The notes below the pieces were generated by a model. It did not search any database and had not been told where the DNA came from. It was given only the letters and a program-made list of their open reading frames with translations. A DNA stretch of 64,000 nucleotides from Streptoalloteichus hindustanus (lineage in GTDB: Bacteria > Actinomycetota > Actinomycetes > Mycobacteriales > Pseudonocardiaceae): contig NZ_FQVN01000006.1 of the NCBI RefSeq assembly GCF_900129375.1, forward strand, positions 372,001 through 436,000, given 5' to 3'. The position numbers were made by a program, and so were the translations under genes. Every line of letters begins with the position of its first letter. Within the stretch, counting starts at the first letter, position 1. This document shows, piece after piece, positions 46,201 through 53,201 of the stretch.

Positions 46201-47798
46201 ACCGCGACCCGCTCGGCCAGGTCCTGACGGAGACCTGCGCCGACCGCTCCGTCGTCTCCACCTTCGACCCGCTGGGCCGCCGGCTCCTGCGGCAGACGCC
46301 CTCCGGCGCGGTGAGCCGGTGGGAGTACGACGCCGGTGACCAGCCCGTCGCCCTGCACACCGCCGGCCGCACCCTGCGCTTCCGCCACGACGCGGCCGGC
46401 CGCGAGATCCAGCGTGCCCTGGACACCGGCCCGGTCCTGGCCAGCACCTGGGACCCGGCCCACCGCCTGCTGTCCCAAACCCTCACCGCGCCCGCGCAGC
46501 CGGCACCCGCGTCCCAGGCGCGCGTGGTCCAGCACCGCGCCTACCACTACCGTCCCGACGGCTACCTCACCGGCGTCGACGACCACCTCAGCGGGCCCCG
46601 CCGCTTCGACCTCGACGCCGCCGGCCGCGTCACGGCCGTCCACGCCCCGGGCTGGACCGAGCGCTACGCCTACGACCCCGCCGGCAACCTCACCCACGCG
46701 GCCTGGCCCACGCCTCCCGCCGCACCCGGCGCCGAAGCCCAGGGCGACCGCGCCTACGCCGGCACCCTCATCCAGCGGGCCGGCAACGTCCACTACCAGC
46801 ACGACCCCCAGGGCCGGGTCCTGCTCCGCCAGCACCGCACCCTCTCCGGCAAGACCCTGACCTGGCACTACACCTGGGACGCCGAGGACCGCCTCACCGC
46901 TGTCACCACCCCGGACGGCCAACGCTGGCGCTACCTCTACGACCCACTAGGCCGGCGCATCGCCAAACAACGACTGGCCCCCGACGGGATTTCGGTCGTC
47001 GAGCAGGTCGATTTCACCTGGGACGGAGTCGTCCTGGCCGAGCAGACCCACACTCTGCTCCAGCCCACCGGCCCCGCCAGCCGCACCACCACCTGGGACT
47101 GGGAACCCGGCACCTTCCGGCCGATCGCCCAGGTGGAGCGCTCGCCCCTGCGCGACGCGCCCCAGGAATGGGTCGACCAGCAGTTCTACGCGATCGTCAC
47201 CGACCTGGTCGGCACCCCCACCGAACTCGTCGACCCCGCCGGCAACCTGGCCTGGCACCACCGCAGCACCCTCTGGGGCGCCTACCTCCCCAGCCCCCGA
47301 ACCCCGGCCTACTGCCCACTCCGCTTCCCGGGCCAGTACCACGACCCCGAAACCGGCCTCCACTACAACTACTTCCGCTACTACGACCCCCTCACCAGCC
47401 GCTACACCACACCCGACCCGCTCGACCTGGCCGGCGGCCCGAACCCTCACACCTACGTCCCCAACCCCGCTGCCTGGTTGGACCCCTTGGGGCTTGCTCC
47501 GTGCACAGTTCGTATGCGTCACTACACGAACGCGAAAGGTAAGGCAGGCATTCTGGAGACAGGGATAATCAAGGCGAGCGACCAGAACAAGGTATTCATG
47601 GTTCCGGCCAAGGGAAAGCCCATGAGCCCGCGAGACGCCGAGGCGGCCCTCGGTATCGGTCGGGGCCGTGGTAGGCATGTGCTTGAGTTCGACGTGCCAG
47701 TGGACCGGGTGACAAAGGAGTGGAACTCGGTGATGAAGATCTATGAGTGGACTGCGATTGGCGATCTTGCTGTCACCAAGATCAAGGTGGTGCGCTGA
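43278..47798 (+). CDS. RHS-repeat polymorphic toxin with ADP-ribosyltransferase-like tip
   Basis: A 1506-residue toxin. Order of parts: N-terminal helical type VII-like region (residues 1-255; GWAGAAADAYRAA resembles a WXG helix-turn-helix, with hydrophobic helices near 140-215); Pro/Thr/Ser/Lys-rich linker (255-370); DUF6531 (DPIDVATGEMVLRQNDVELAG); YD/RHS repeats to about 1300 with many xYxYDxxGx units; the conserved core end (LRFPGQYHDPETGLHYNYFR, YDPLTSRYTTPDPLDLAGG, DPLGL). The last 98 residues are the variable toxin: MRHYTNAKGKAGILETGIIK resembles HYD1-type ADP-ribosyltransferase toxins. Base composition becomes AT-richer at the tip, consistent with tip exchange. ATG 43278 overlaps the EspC stop. 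Confidence 0.93.
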   Translation: MADNPLVAQRKDSTTAITGIGIAESAADVYNGVESKSWLEAGLGAAGVGLEALSLALDPVGTLLQYAVSWLMEHVKPLSDALDWLAGDADQIAAYAQTWKNVAQATGQVAQDYAAEVAKGTAGWAGAAADAYRAAARRHGEQITAAGTAADTIGTVVEVVGVLVGAVREIVRDLVSECVATLIARIPQWIAEIGGTLGIATPHVVASAASLIAKWVNRIKDFIKKLVRSLEKLRPLMKRLGEIWDAIRKALTKGRGGAPHAPRSPDTPTSPASTKPTGAKPPDKPTTSPAGTSPTASHPPDGGHPTSPTSTNPSTSPGSTSTTPSTHGRPVTPGGRPPAPGGKKPRGGGKKTSPDRPKNPNGTSKQTKDRTCSRDPIDVATGEMVLRQNDVELAGVLPLVLSRTHVSSYRSGRWFGRSWSSTVDQRLEVDDEGVVLVADDGLTLVYPTPTAGASVLPETGARWPLSIVDDNYVVTVPELGQTLHFAPGNGSGLPLRAIVDRNGHRVDLDYDDSGVLAGLRHSGGYRITVESAAGLVTALRLAGGDRGGDLVLVRYVYDDARRLVEVRNSSGQALRFDYDNAGRITGWQDRNGVWYRYVYDEHGRCVRTVGADGFLDGTLAYDTDNRVTVVTDSLGHRTTYHLNQLGQVIREVNPLGQATLSEWDRYHRLLSRTDPLGRVTRYRYDEAGNLLAVTRPDGTEAVVSYNELSLPVRVEEPDGAVWQRSYDERGNLLSVTNPTGATTRYTYDQRGQLTSVVDALGNTRRVETNAAGLPVAVTDPLGATTRYTRDAFGRVTDITDPLGGVTDLGWTVEGKLAWRTLPDGSTERWRYDGEGNLVEHVDALGQATRTTYVGFDLPATETAPDGSRLTFTHDTELRLVAVTNPQGLVWRYEYDPAGNLVRETDFNGRVLTYTYDEAGQLASRTNGAGQSIHYTRDVLGNVVEQRSPDGTSTFAYDPAGRMIRAANTHAELTFHRDPLGQVLTETCADRSVVSTFDPLGRRLLRQTPSGAVSRWEYDAGDQPVALHTAGRTLRFRHDAAGREIQRALDTGPVLASTWDPAHRLLSQTLTAPAQPAPASQARVVQHRAYHYRPDGYLTGVDDHLSGPRRFDLDAAGRVTAVHAPGWTERYAYDPAGNLTHAAWPTPPAAPGAEAQGDRAYAGTLIQRAGNVHYQHDPQGRVLLRQHRTLSGKTLTWHYTWDAEDRLTAVTTPDGQRWRYLYDPLGRRIAKQRLAPDGISVVEQVDFTWDGVVLAEQTHTLLQPTGPASRTTTWDWEPGTFRPIAQVERSPLRDAPQEWVDQQFYAIVTDLVGTPTELVDPAGNLAWHHRSTLWGAYLPSPRTPAYCPLRFPGQYHDPETGLHYNYFRYYDPLTSRYTTPDPLDLAGGPNPHTYVPNPAAWLDPLGLAPCTVRMRHYTNAKGKAGILETGIIKASDQNKVFMVPAKGKPMSPRDAEAALGIGRGRGRHVLEFDVPVDRVTKEWNSVMKIYEWTAIGDLAVTKIKVVR
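44539..44549. repeat. Short palindrome, copy 4
   Basis: TCCACTGTGGA inside the coding sequence of the RHS toxin (DUF6531 region). See 4825. Confidence 0.5.
44673..44683. repeat. Short palindrome, copy 5
   Basis: TCCATTGTGGA inside the RHS toxin coding sequence, 134 bases after copy 4 and identical to copy 1. Confidence 0.5.
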
Positions 47799-48076
47799 TG
47801 GGCGACGTTCGGGAGTGTGTGAGTATTCCCGTCGCGGATGCTTCTCGTGCCTTTCAGGATTTGAACGAGTATGTTGTCTCTCTCGATCGAATAATGTCCA
47901 GGATTGGGACCGGAGGGAAAGACCCGCAAATCCTTCTGCAGTATTTTTCTGATCGGGATGTATTCCGTCGTATCGCCTGGCTGAGGGGTGTGATGGGAGA
48001 GGCTCTCGAGGATGTTATTGGTGAGGACGAGGTAGACCGCATCGGTGAGGATTCCTACGTATTTGGAGAAGAATAG
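47798..48076 (+). CDS. Putative immunity protein for the RHS toxin
   Basis: A 92-residue protein of no recognised family. Predominantly helical by eye (ASRAFQDLNEYVVSLDRIM, VFRRIAWLRGVMGEALEDVI), acidic at the C-terminus (GEDEVDRIGEDSYVFGEE), no signal or membrane segment. ATG overlaps the toxin stop (TGATG), the standard position of an immunity gene. It is clearly AT-richer than flanking genes with non-typical codons (tat, att, ttt), which suggests acquisition together with the toxin tip. Function inferred only from position. Confidence 0.75.
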   Translation: MGDVRECVSIPVADASRAFQDLNEYVVSLDRIMSRIGTGGKDPQILLQYFSDRDVFRRIAWLRGVMGEALEDVIGEDEVDRIGEDSYVFGEE

Positions 48077-48110
48077 TAAGTAAAACTATTGTGGTGAAAC
48101 TGAGGTGACC

Positions 48111-48491
48111 GTGCCATCCGCCAAGGAGAGCTTCATCACTTCGCTCACGGCGATCTCGCGTCAAGTGGGGTCTCGCGTTGAGGACCTGGACTCCGCCTTC
48201 GTGAGGAGCCTTCTGGACTACGGGTCGCAGACCGAAGACAACCAGAGTTGTGTCGAGCGGATCGGCGTTTGCGAAGAGGTCTCGCGGGACGGCTCTCGTG
48301 TCAGGCGTCTGGGCCTCAGGTCGATAGGTGTTCCTGCGGCGGACCTGCTGAACGCGGCTGAAGGGGTGGAGGTGCCGGAGTCGGTTCGAGCGGAGTTTCC
48401 GGATGTTGGGCAGGCGGACTGGGATGCGGCGCTGAGGCTCGCAACATTGGTCTTGACTGCTCTTGAAGCGCGTGTCGGGGAAGATGGCTGA
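48111..48491 (+). CDS. Hypothetical protein, second immunity candidate
   Basis: A 126-residue cytosolic protein I do not recognise. It starts with an amphipathic helix (AKESFITSLTAISRQVGSRV), has Ser/Glu/Arg-rich middle part (CVERIGVCEEVSRDGSRVRR) and ends in a helix (WDAALRLATLVLTALEARVG). GTG at 48111 is used because GAGG lies six bases upstream; GTG at 48105 overlaps that site. It follows the first immunity candidate by 34 bases, with the same reduced GC content, so it may be a remnant immunity gene or a second one for a lost tip. Confidence 0.65.
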   Translation: MPSAKESFITSLTAISRQVGSRVEDLDSAFVRSLLDYGSQTEDNQSCVERIGVCEEVSRDGSRVRRLGLRSIGVPAADLLNAAEGVEVPESVRAEFPDVGQADWDAALRLATLVLTALEARVGEDG

Positions 48492-48519
48492 TTGAATCAG
48501 TGCGAGCTTCGGCGCGAGT

Positions 48520-49470
48520 TCATGTCAGACCGCTCCGAGCTTTTCCTGGTGCCACCCCATTTCGTGGCTCTTCAGGCGGTTGGACGCCCAGGCGTTTGGC
48601 GAGGTTGATGGCGTCGAACGGGGCGTGGACTTTGATGTCGTTGTCGAAGTAGACGTAGACGTCGCGGCCCGCTGGCCGGGGCGGGGCGGGTGCGCCCACG
48701 GTGTGTTCGCTCTGGGGATCACGGCCGGCGAGCCAGGTACGGATTCGGTCGGCCCACCGGTCCAGGGCCTCGTCGGTGTAGCCGCTGGTGTACAGCTCGA
48801 CGTCGCCGTGGAGCCGGACGTAGACGAAATCGGAGGTCACATCCTCCAAGTAGGGCCACTTCCCCGCGGTGTCAGCAACAACCAGCCCAATATCGTGCTC
48901 GCGCAGCAGTTCGATGAAGGACGGGTCGCAGAAGCTGGGATGCCGCACCTCCAGCGCGTGCCTTAGCGGCTGCTCGACTTCGGTTGTCGTCCAGGAACGC
49001 CCCTCCAGTCGGTGATCGTGTTTCTCCGCCAGTGCGGCCGCTTCCGACGTCGTGCGCGGGAGCAGGGTGAAGAACGCGGCCAACTGGTCGGCGTCGAAGG
49101 GCAGGCGGGGCGGGAGCTGCCACAGCAGCGGGCCGAGTTTGGGGCCGAGCGTGAGCAGACCGGACGCGAAGAAGTTCGCCAGCGGTGTTTCCACCTCCCG
49201 GAGCTTCTTCATGTGCGTGATGAACCGACCGCCCTTCACCGCGAACAGGAAGTCGTCCGGGGTCCGCTCGCGCCACGAGCGGTAGCTCTCCGGCCGTTGC
49301 AGCGAGTAGAAGGAGCCGTTGATCTCCACGGAGCCCACTTGGCGCGACAGGTGGTCCAGCTCCCGCCGCTGCGGCAGCCCCGCCGGGTAGAAGGTGCCGC
49401 GCCAGGGCGGGTACAGCCAGCCCGAGGTTCCCACCCGTGCCCGGCCGCGCGTCGGCTCCGTTCTCGCCAT
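48520..49470 (-). CDS. DUF72 domain protein
   Basis: A 316-residue TIM-barrel-like DUF72 protein: VGTSGWLYPPWRGTFYP start, VEINGSFYSLQRPESYRSW, DDFLFAVKGGRFITHMKKL, LEVRHPSFCDP, FVYVRLHGDVELYTSGYTDE, VYVYFDNDIKVHAPFDA. All DUF72 landmarks are present. Function unknown; the fold resembles metal-dependent sugar isomerases or endonucleases. The last 25 residues are variable. ATG 49470. Convergent with the toxin/immunity operon and downstream-adjacent to the fadBA operon, whose terminator lies just beyond its start. Confidence 0.9.
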   Translation of the reverse strand: MARTEPTRGRARVGTSGWLYPPWRGTFYPAGLPQRRELDHLSRQVGSVEINGSFYSLQRPESYRSWRERTPDDFLFAVKGGRFITHMKKLREVETPLANFFASGLLTLGPKLGPLLWQLPPRLPFDADQLAAFFTLLPRTTSEAAALAEKHDHRLEGRSWTTTEVEQPLRHALEVRHPSFCDPSFIELLREHDIGLVVADTAGKWPYLEDVTSDFVYVRLHGDVELYTSGYTDEALDRWADRIRTWLAGRDPQSEHTVGAPAPPRPAGRDVYVYFDNDIKVHAPFDAINLAKRLGVQPPEEPRNGVAPGKARSGLT

Positions 49471-49528
49471 GGTGGTGCTGTACCCGGTCGCGGGCGTCGG
49501 TAGCCCGTCGGAGAACGATCAAGAAAGA

Positions 49529-49566
49529 ACGGGGCCGGCCACCCCCGGAGGGATGACCGGCCCCGT
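49529..49566 (-). terminator. Intrinsic terminator of fadBA operon
   Basis: Ten-base arms ACGGGGCCGG/CCGGCCCCGT, followed on the minus strand by TCTTTCTTGATC, a T-rich tract. The clearest classical intrinsic terminator in the window. Confidence 0.8.
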
Positions 49567-49579
49567 CACGGGCGGAGCG

Positions 49580-51706
49580 TCAGGCGGGCACGGAGGCGAC
49601 GCCCGGCGCCAGGAACCGCTTGCCGTTGACCTTCTCGGACACGCCGGCCCGGTCCAGGTACGGCGTGATGCCGCCGAGCCAGAACGGCCAGCCGGCGCCG
49701 AGGATCATGCACAGGTCGATGTCCTGCGCCTCGGCCACCACGCCCTCGTCCAGCATCAGCCGGATCTCCTGGGCCAGCGCCTCCAGCGCGCGGTCGCGCA
49801 CCTGCTCGGCGGTCAGCGGCCGGTCGCCCGGCTGCCACAGCTCGGCGACCTCGGGGTCGACCTTCTGGTTGCCCTGCTCGTCCCAGGTCCAGACGGCGGT
49901 CTTGCCGGCGGCCACGAACCGCTTCATGTTCTCGCTGACGCCGAACCGGTCCGGGAACGCGCCGTGCATGGTCTCGGCCACGTGCAGCGCCACGGCCGGC
50001 CCGACGAGCTGGAGCAGCACCATCGGGCTCATCGGCAGGCCCAGCGGCTCCAGGGCCTTGTCGGCGACCTCGAACGGCGTGCCCTCGTCCACGGCCGAGA
50101 TGACCTCGCCCAGGAACCGGGTGAGCAGGCGGTTGACCACGAACGCCGGGGCGTCCTTGACCAGCACGCAGGACTTCTTGAGCTGCTTGCCCACGGCGAA
50201 GGCGGTGGCCAGCGCGGCGTCGTCGGTCCGCTCGCCCCGCACGATCTCCAGCAGCGGCAGCACGGCGACCGGGTTGAAGAAGTGGAACCCGACCACGCGC
50301 TCCGGGTGCCGGAGCTTCGAGGCCATCTCGGTGACCGACAGCGACGAGGTGTTGGTGGCCAGCACGCACTCGGGTGAGACGTGCTGCTCCACCTCGGCGA
50401 ACACCTGCTGCTTGACCGACATCTCCTCGAACACGGCCTCGATCACGAAGTCCGCGTTCGCGAAGGCCGCCTTGTCCAGCGAGCCGGTGACCAGCGCCTT
50501 GAGCCGGTTGGCCTCGTCGGGCGAGACGCGGCCCTTGCCGAGCAGCTTGTCGATCTCGGCGTGGACGTAGCCGACGCCCTTGTCGACGCGCGCCTGGTCG
50601 ATGTCGGTGAGCACCACCGGCACCCGCAGCCGCCGCACGAACAGCAGCGCGAGCTGGCTGGCCATCAGGCCGGCGCCGACGACGCCGACCTTGGTGACCG
50701 GCCGCGCCAGCGCCTTGTCCGGGGCGCCGACGGGCCGCTTGGCCCGCTTCTGCACCAGGTTGAACGAGTACAGGCCGGCCCGGAGCTCGTCGGACACGAG
50801 CAGGTCGGCCAGCGCCTCGTCCTCGGCGGCGAAGCCGCGGTCGAGGTCGTTCTCGCGGGCCAGCTCCAGCAGCTCCAGCGCCCGGAGCGGGCCGGGCGCC
50901 GCGCCGTGGGTCCTGCCCTCGACGACGGCCCGGCCGCGGGCCAGCGCCGCGTCCCACGCCGCGCCGCGGTCGATCTCCGGGCGGGCCGGCGTGACCTCGC
51001 CCCGCACGACCCTGGCCGCCCAGAGCAGGGACTGCTCCAGGTAGTCGGCGCTGTCCAGCACCTCGTCGAAGATGCCCAGCTTGGCGGCCTGCGCCGGCTT
51101 GAGCATCCGGTTCTGGTTGAGGGCGTTCTCCAGGATCACCGTCACGGCCGCGTCCGGGCCGATCAGGTTCGGCAGGAGCTGGGTGCCGCCCCAGCCGGGA
51201 ACCAGGCCGAGGAAGCACTCCGGCAGCGCGATCGCCGCCGCGTTGGCGGCCACCGTGCGGTAGTGGCAGTGCAGGGCGATCTCCAGGCCGCCGCCCATCG
51301 CCGCGCCGTTGACGAAGGCGAAGGTCGGCACCTCGGACTCGCGCAGCCGGCGGAACACCGCGTGGCCGGTGCGCCCGATGGTCAGCGCCTGCTCGCGGTC
51401 GTCGATCTGGGCGGCGCCGGTGAGGTCGGCGCCCACGGCGAACACGAACGGCTTGCCGGTGACGGCGACCGCCACCGGGTTGCCGGCGAACGCCTCGTCC
51501 AGCGCGGCGTCCAGGCTGAGCAGGCCGCCGGGGCCGAAGGTGCTCGGCTTGGTGTGGTCGTGCCCGTTGTCCAGGGTGACCAGCGCGACCCGGCCGTCCA
51601 GGCCGGGCACCTCGACGAACCGGGTGGCGGCCCTGGTGACGACCTCGCCGGGGTTGCTGTCGTGCAGCGCCTTCGCGGCCGCGCGCAGCTCAGCGGTGTT
51701 GCTCAC
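49580..51706 (-). CDS. fadB: Multifunctional 3-hydroxyacyl-CoA dehydrogenase/enoyl-CoA hydratase, second copy
   Basis: 708 residues, the same enzyme type as the gene at 32000 but a divergent paralogue. Crotonase domain with GKPFVFAVGADLTGAAQ, AMGGGLEIALHCHYR and LPECFLGLVPGWGG; then a dehydrogenase domain (VGVVGAGLMASQLALLFV, ATNTSSLSVTEMA, FHFFNPVAVLPLLE) and a C-terminal half (FVVNRLLTRF). The GLMAS motif replaces the usual GxMGxG, so NAD binding is slightly atypical. GTG at 51706 overlaps the thiolase stop (GTGA). Intrinsic terminator downstream. Confidence 0.94.
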   Translation of the reverse strand: MSNTAELRAAAKALHDSNPGEVVTRAATRFVEVPGLDGRVALVTLDNGHDHTKPSTFGPGGLLSLDAALDEAFAGNPVAVAVTGKPFVFAVGADLTGAAQIDDREQALTIGRTGHAVFRRLRESEVPTFAFVNGAAMGGGLEIALHCHYRTVAANAAAIALPECFLGLVPGWGGTQLLPNLIGPDAAVTVILENALNQNRMLKPAQAAKLGIFDEVLDSADYLEQSLLWAARVVRGEVTPARPEIDRGAAWDAALARGRAVVEGRTHGAAPGPLRALELLELARENDLDRGFAAEDEALADLLVSDELRAGLYSFNLVQKRAKRPVGAPDKALARPVTKVGVVGAGLMASQLALLFVRRLRVPVVLTDIDQARVDKGVGYVHAEIDKLLGKGRVSPDEANRLKALVTGSLDKAAFANADFVIEAVFEEMSVKQQVFAEVEQHVSPECVLATNTSSLSVTEMASKLRHPERVVGFHFFNPVAVLPLLEIVRGERTDDAALATAFAVGKQLKKSCVLVKDAPAFVVNRLLTRFLGEVISAVDEGTPFEVADKALEPLGLPMSPMVLLQLVGPAVALHVAETMHGAFPDRFGVSENMKRFVAAGKTAVWTWDEQGNQKVDPEVAELWQPGDRPLTAEQVRDRALEALAQEIRLMLDEGVVAEAQDIDLCMILGAGWPFWLGGITPYLDRAGVSEKVNGKRFLAPGVASVPA

Positions 51707-52932
51707 TTGTCGCCCCCGTTCCAGTGCGGGTTCTCCCAGATCACGGTGCCACCCATGCCGATGCCGATGCACATCGTGGTGATGCCGTACCGGACGTCGG
51801 GGCGCTCGGCGAAGTGCCGGGAGAGCTGGGTCATCAGGCGGACGCCGGAGGAGGCCAGCGGGTGGCCGCAGGCGATGGCGCCGCCCCACGGGTTGACCCT
51901 GGGGTCGTCGTCGGCGATGCCGAAGTGGTCCAGGAAGGCCAGGACCTGCACGGCGAACGCCTCGTTGATCTCGAACAGGCCGATGTCGTCGATGGTCAGG
52001 CCGGCCCGCCGCAGCGCCTTCTCGGTCGCCGGGACCGGGCCGACGCCCATGACCTCGGGGTCCACGCCGGCGAAGGAGTAGCCGACCAGCCGCATGCCCA
52101 CGGGCAGGCCCAGCTCGGCGGCGGTCTCCTCGTCGGCCAGGAGCGCGGCGGTGGCGCCGTCGTTGAGGCCGGCGGAGTTGCCGGCGGTGACCCGGCCGTG
52201 CGGGCGGAACGACGTCTTCAGCCCGGCCAGGGCCTCCATCGTCGTGCCCGGGCGGGGCGGCTCGTCGGCGGTGGCCAGGCCCCAGCCGTGCTCGGCGGAG
52301 CGGGTGGCCACCGGCACCAGATCGGCGCTGATCTTTCCGGCCTTGAGCGCCGCCGCGTACTTGGCCTGCGAGGCCACGGCGTAGGCGTCGGCCCGCTCCT
52401 TGGTCAGGTGCGGGAACCGGTCGTGCAGGTTCTCGGCGGTCTGGCCCATGACCAGCGCCGACGGGTCGACGAGCTTGTCGGCCAGGAACCGGGGGTTCGG
52501 GTCGACGCCCTCGCCCATCGGGTGCCGGCCCATGTGCTCGACGCCGCCGGCGATGACGACGTCGTAGGCGCCGAAGGCGATGCCGCTCGCGCTGGTGGTC
52601 ACCGCGGTCATGGCGCCGGCGCACATCCGGTCGATGGCGTAGCCGGGCACCGACTTGGGCAGCCCGGCGAGGATCGCCGCGGTGCGGCCGATGGTGAGGC
52701 CCTGGTCGCCGATCTGCGTGGTGGCGGCGACGGCCACCTCGTCCACGCGCTCCGCCGGCAGCTCCGGATGCCGCCGCAGCAGCTCGCGGATGACCTTGAC
52801 GACGAGGTCGTCGGCGCGGGTCTCGGCGTACATGCCCTTCGGGCCGGCCTTGCCGAACGGCGTGCGGACACCGTCGACGAAGACCACGTTCCGAACGGCG
52901 CGCGGTGCTGCGGGTGCAGCGGGTGCGGCCAC
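51703..52932 (-). CDS. fadA: Acetyl-CoA C-acyltransferase (thiolase), second copy
   Basis: 409 residues, first gene of the second beta-oxidation operon. FVDGVRTPFGKAGPKGMY, nucleophile Cys in AIDRMCAGAMTAVTTSASG, GGVEHMGRHPMGEG, FEINEAFAVQVLAFL, His in WGGAIACGHPLASSG and second Cys in TTMCIGIGMGG. GTG at 52932 is six bases from GAGGAG; the upstream start at 52968 would place that site inside the gene. The N-terminal 15 residues are Ala/Pro-rich. A palindrome about 140 bases upstream (53071) may be its operator. Confidence 0.93.
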   Translation of the reverse strand: MAAPAAPAAPRAVRNVVFVDGVRTPFGKAGPKGMYAETRADDLVVKVIRELLRRHPELPAERVDEVAVAATTQIGDQGLTIGRTAAILAGLPKSVPGYAIDRMCAGAMTAVTTSASGIAFGAYDVVIAGGVEHMGRHPMGEGVDPNPRFLADKLVDPSALVMGQTAENLHDRFPHLTKERADAYAVASQAKYAAALKAGKISADLVPVATRSAEHGWGLATADEPPRPGTTMEALAGLKTSFRPHGRVTAGNSAGLNDGATAALLADEETAAELGLPVGMRLVGYSFAGVDPEVMGVGPVPATEKALRRAGLTIDDIGLFEINEAFAVQVLAFLDHFGIADDDPRVNPWGGAIACGHPLASSGVRLMTQLSRHFAERPDVRYGITTMCIGIGMGGTVIWENPHWNGGDK

Positions 52933-53070
52933 GGCGTGCTCCTCTGTGCTCGTTCGAGGTACAGGCAACGACTGCGGCCGGGGGCGGGGCGCCGGGGACG
53001 CGGCTCGGGTCGTCGAGACGCGGGCCCGCGGCGCTGCCGCTACTGGCCGGTAACACGCACTCTAGCCCCA

Positions 53071-53086
53071 GTTACTGAGCAGTAAC
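53071..53086. promoter_or_regulatory. Inverted repeat GTTACT-GAGC-AGTAAC
   Basis: Perfect six-base arms, four-base spacer, upstream of the fadBA operon, with CCGGTAAC nearby at 53048. The TTACT...AGTAA pattern resembles operators of TetR-type fatty-acid regulators, so a lipid-responsive repressor elsewhere in the genome may bind here. Confidence 0.55.
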
Positions 53087-53201
53087 CACCAAGGTGGGCG
53101 TGTCTGCTGCGTCACAGCGGCCGTCACCTGCTCGCCGGCTTCCCGGTGCGCCGTCCGAGTCGCGTCCGATCGGAGGGCACGCCGGGAAGCCACGAGCGCT
53201 T

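Noticed and set aside
43905-46922. A 1005-codon open frame on the minus strand across the RHS gene
   Set aside because: It is antisense to the strongly supported RHS toxin. Its Gly/Val/Ala-rich product reflects the GC-rich YD-repeat codons and matches no family.
44600-47500. YD repeats as a DNA-level repeat array or CRISPR
   Set aside because: The periodicity is at the protein level (RHS/YD units) with diverged DNA. There are no conserved direct repeats with unique spacers.
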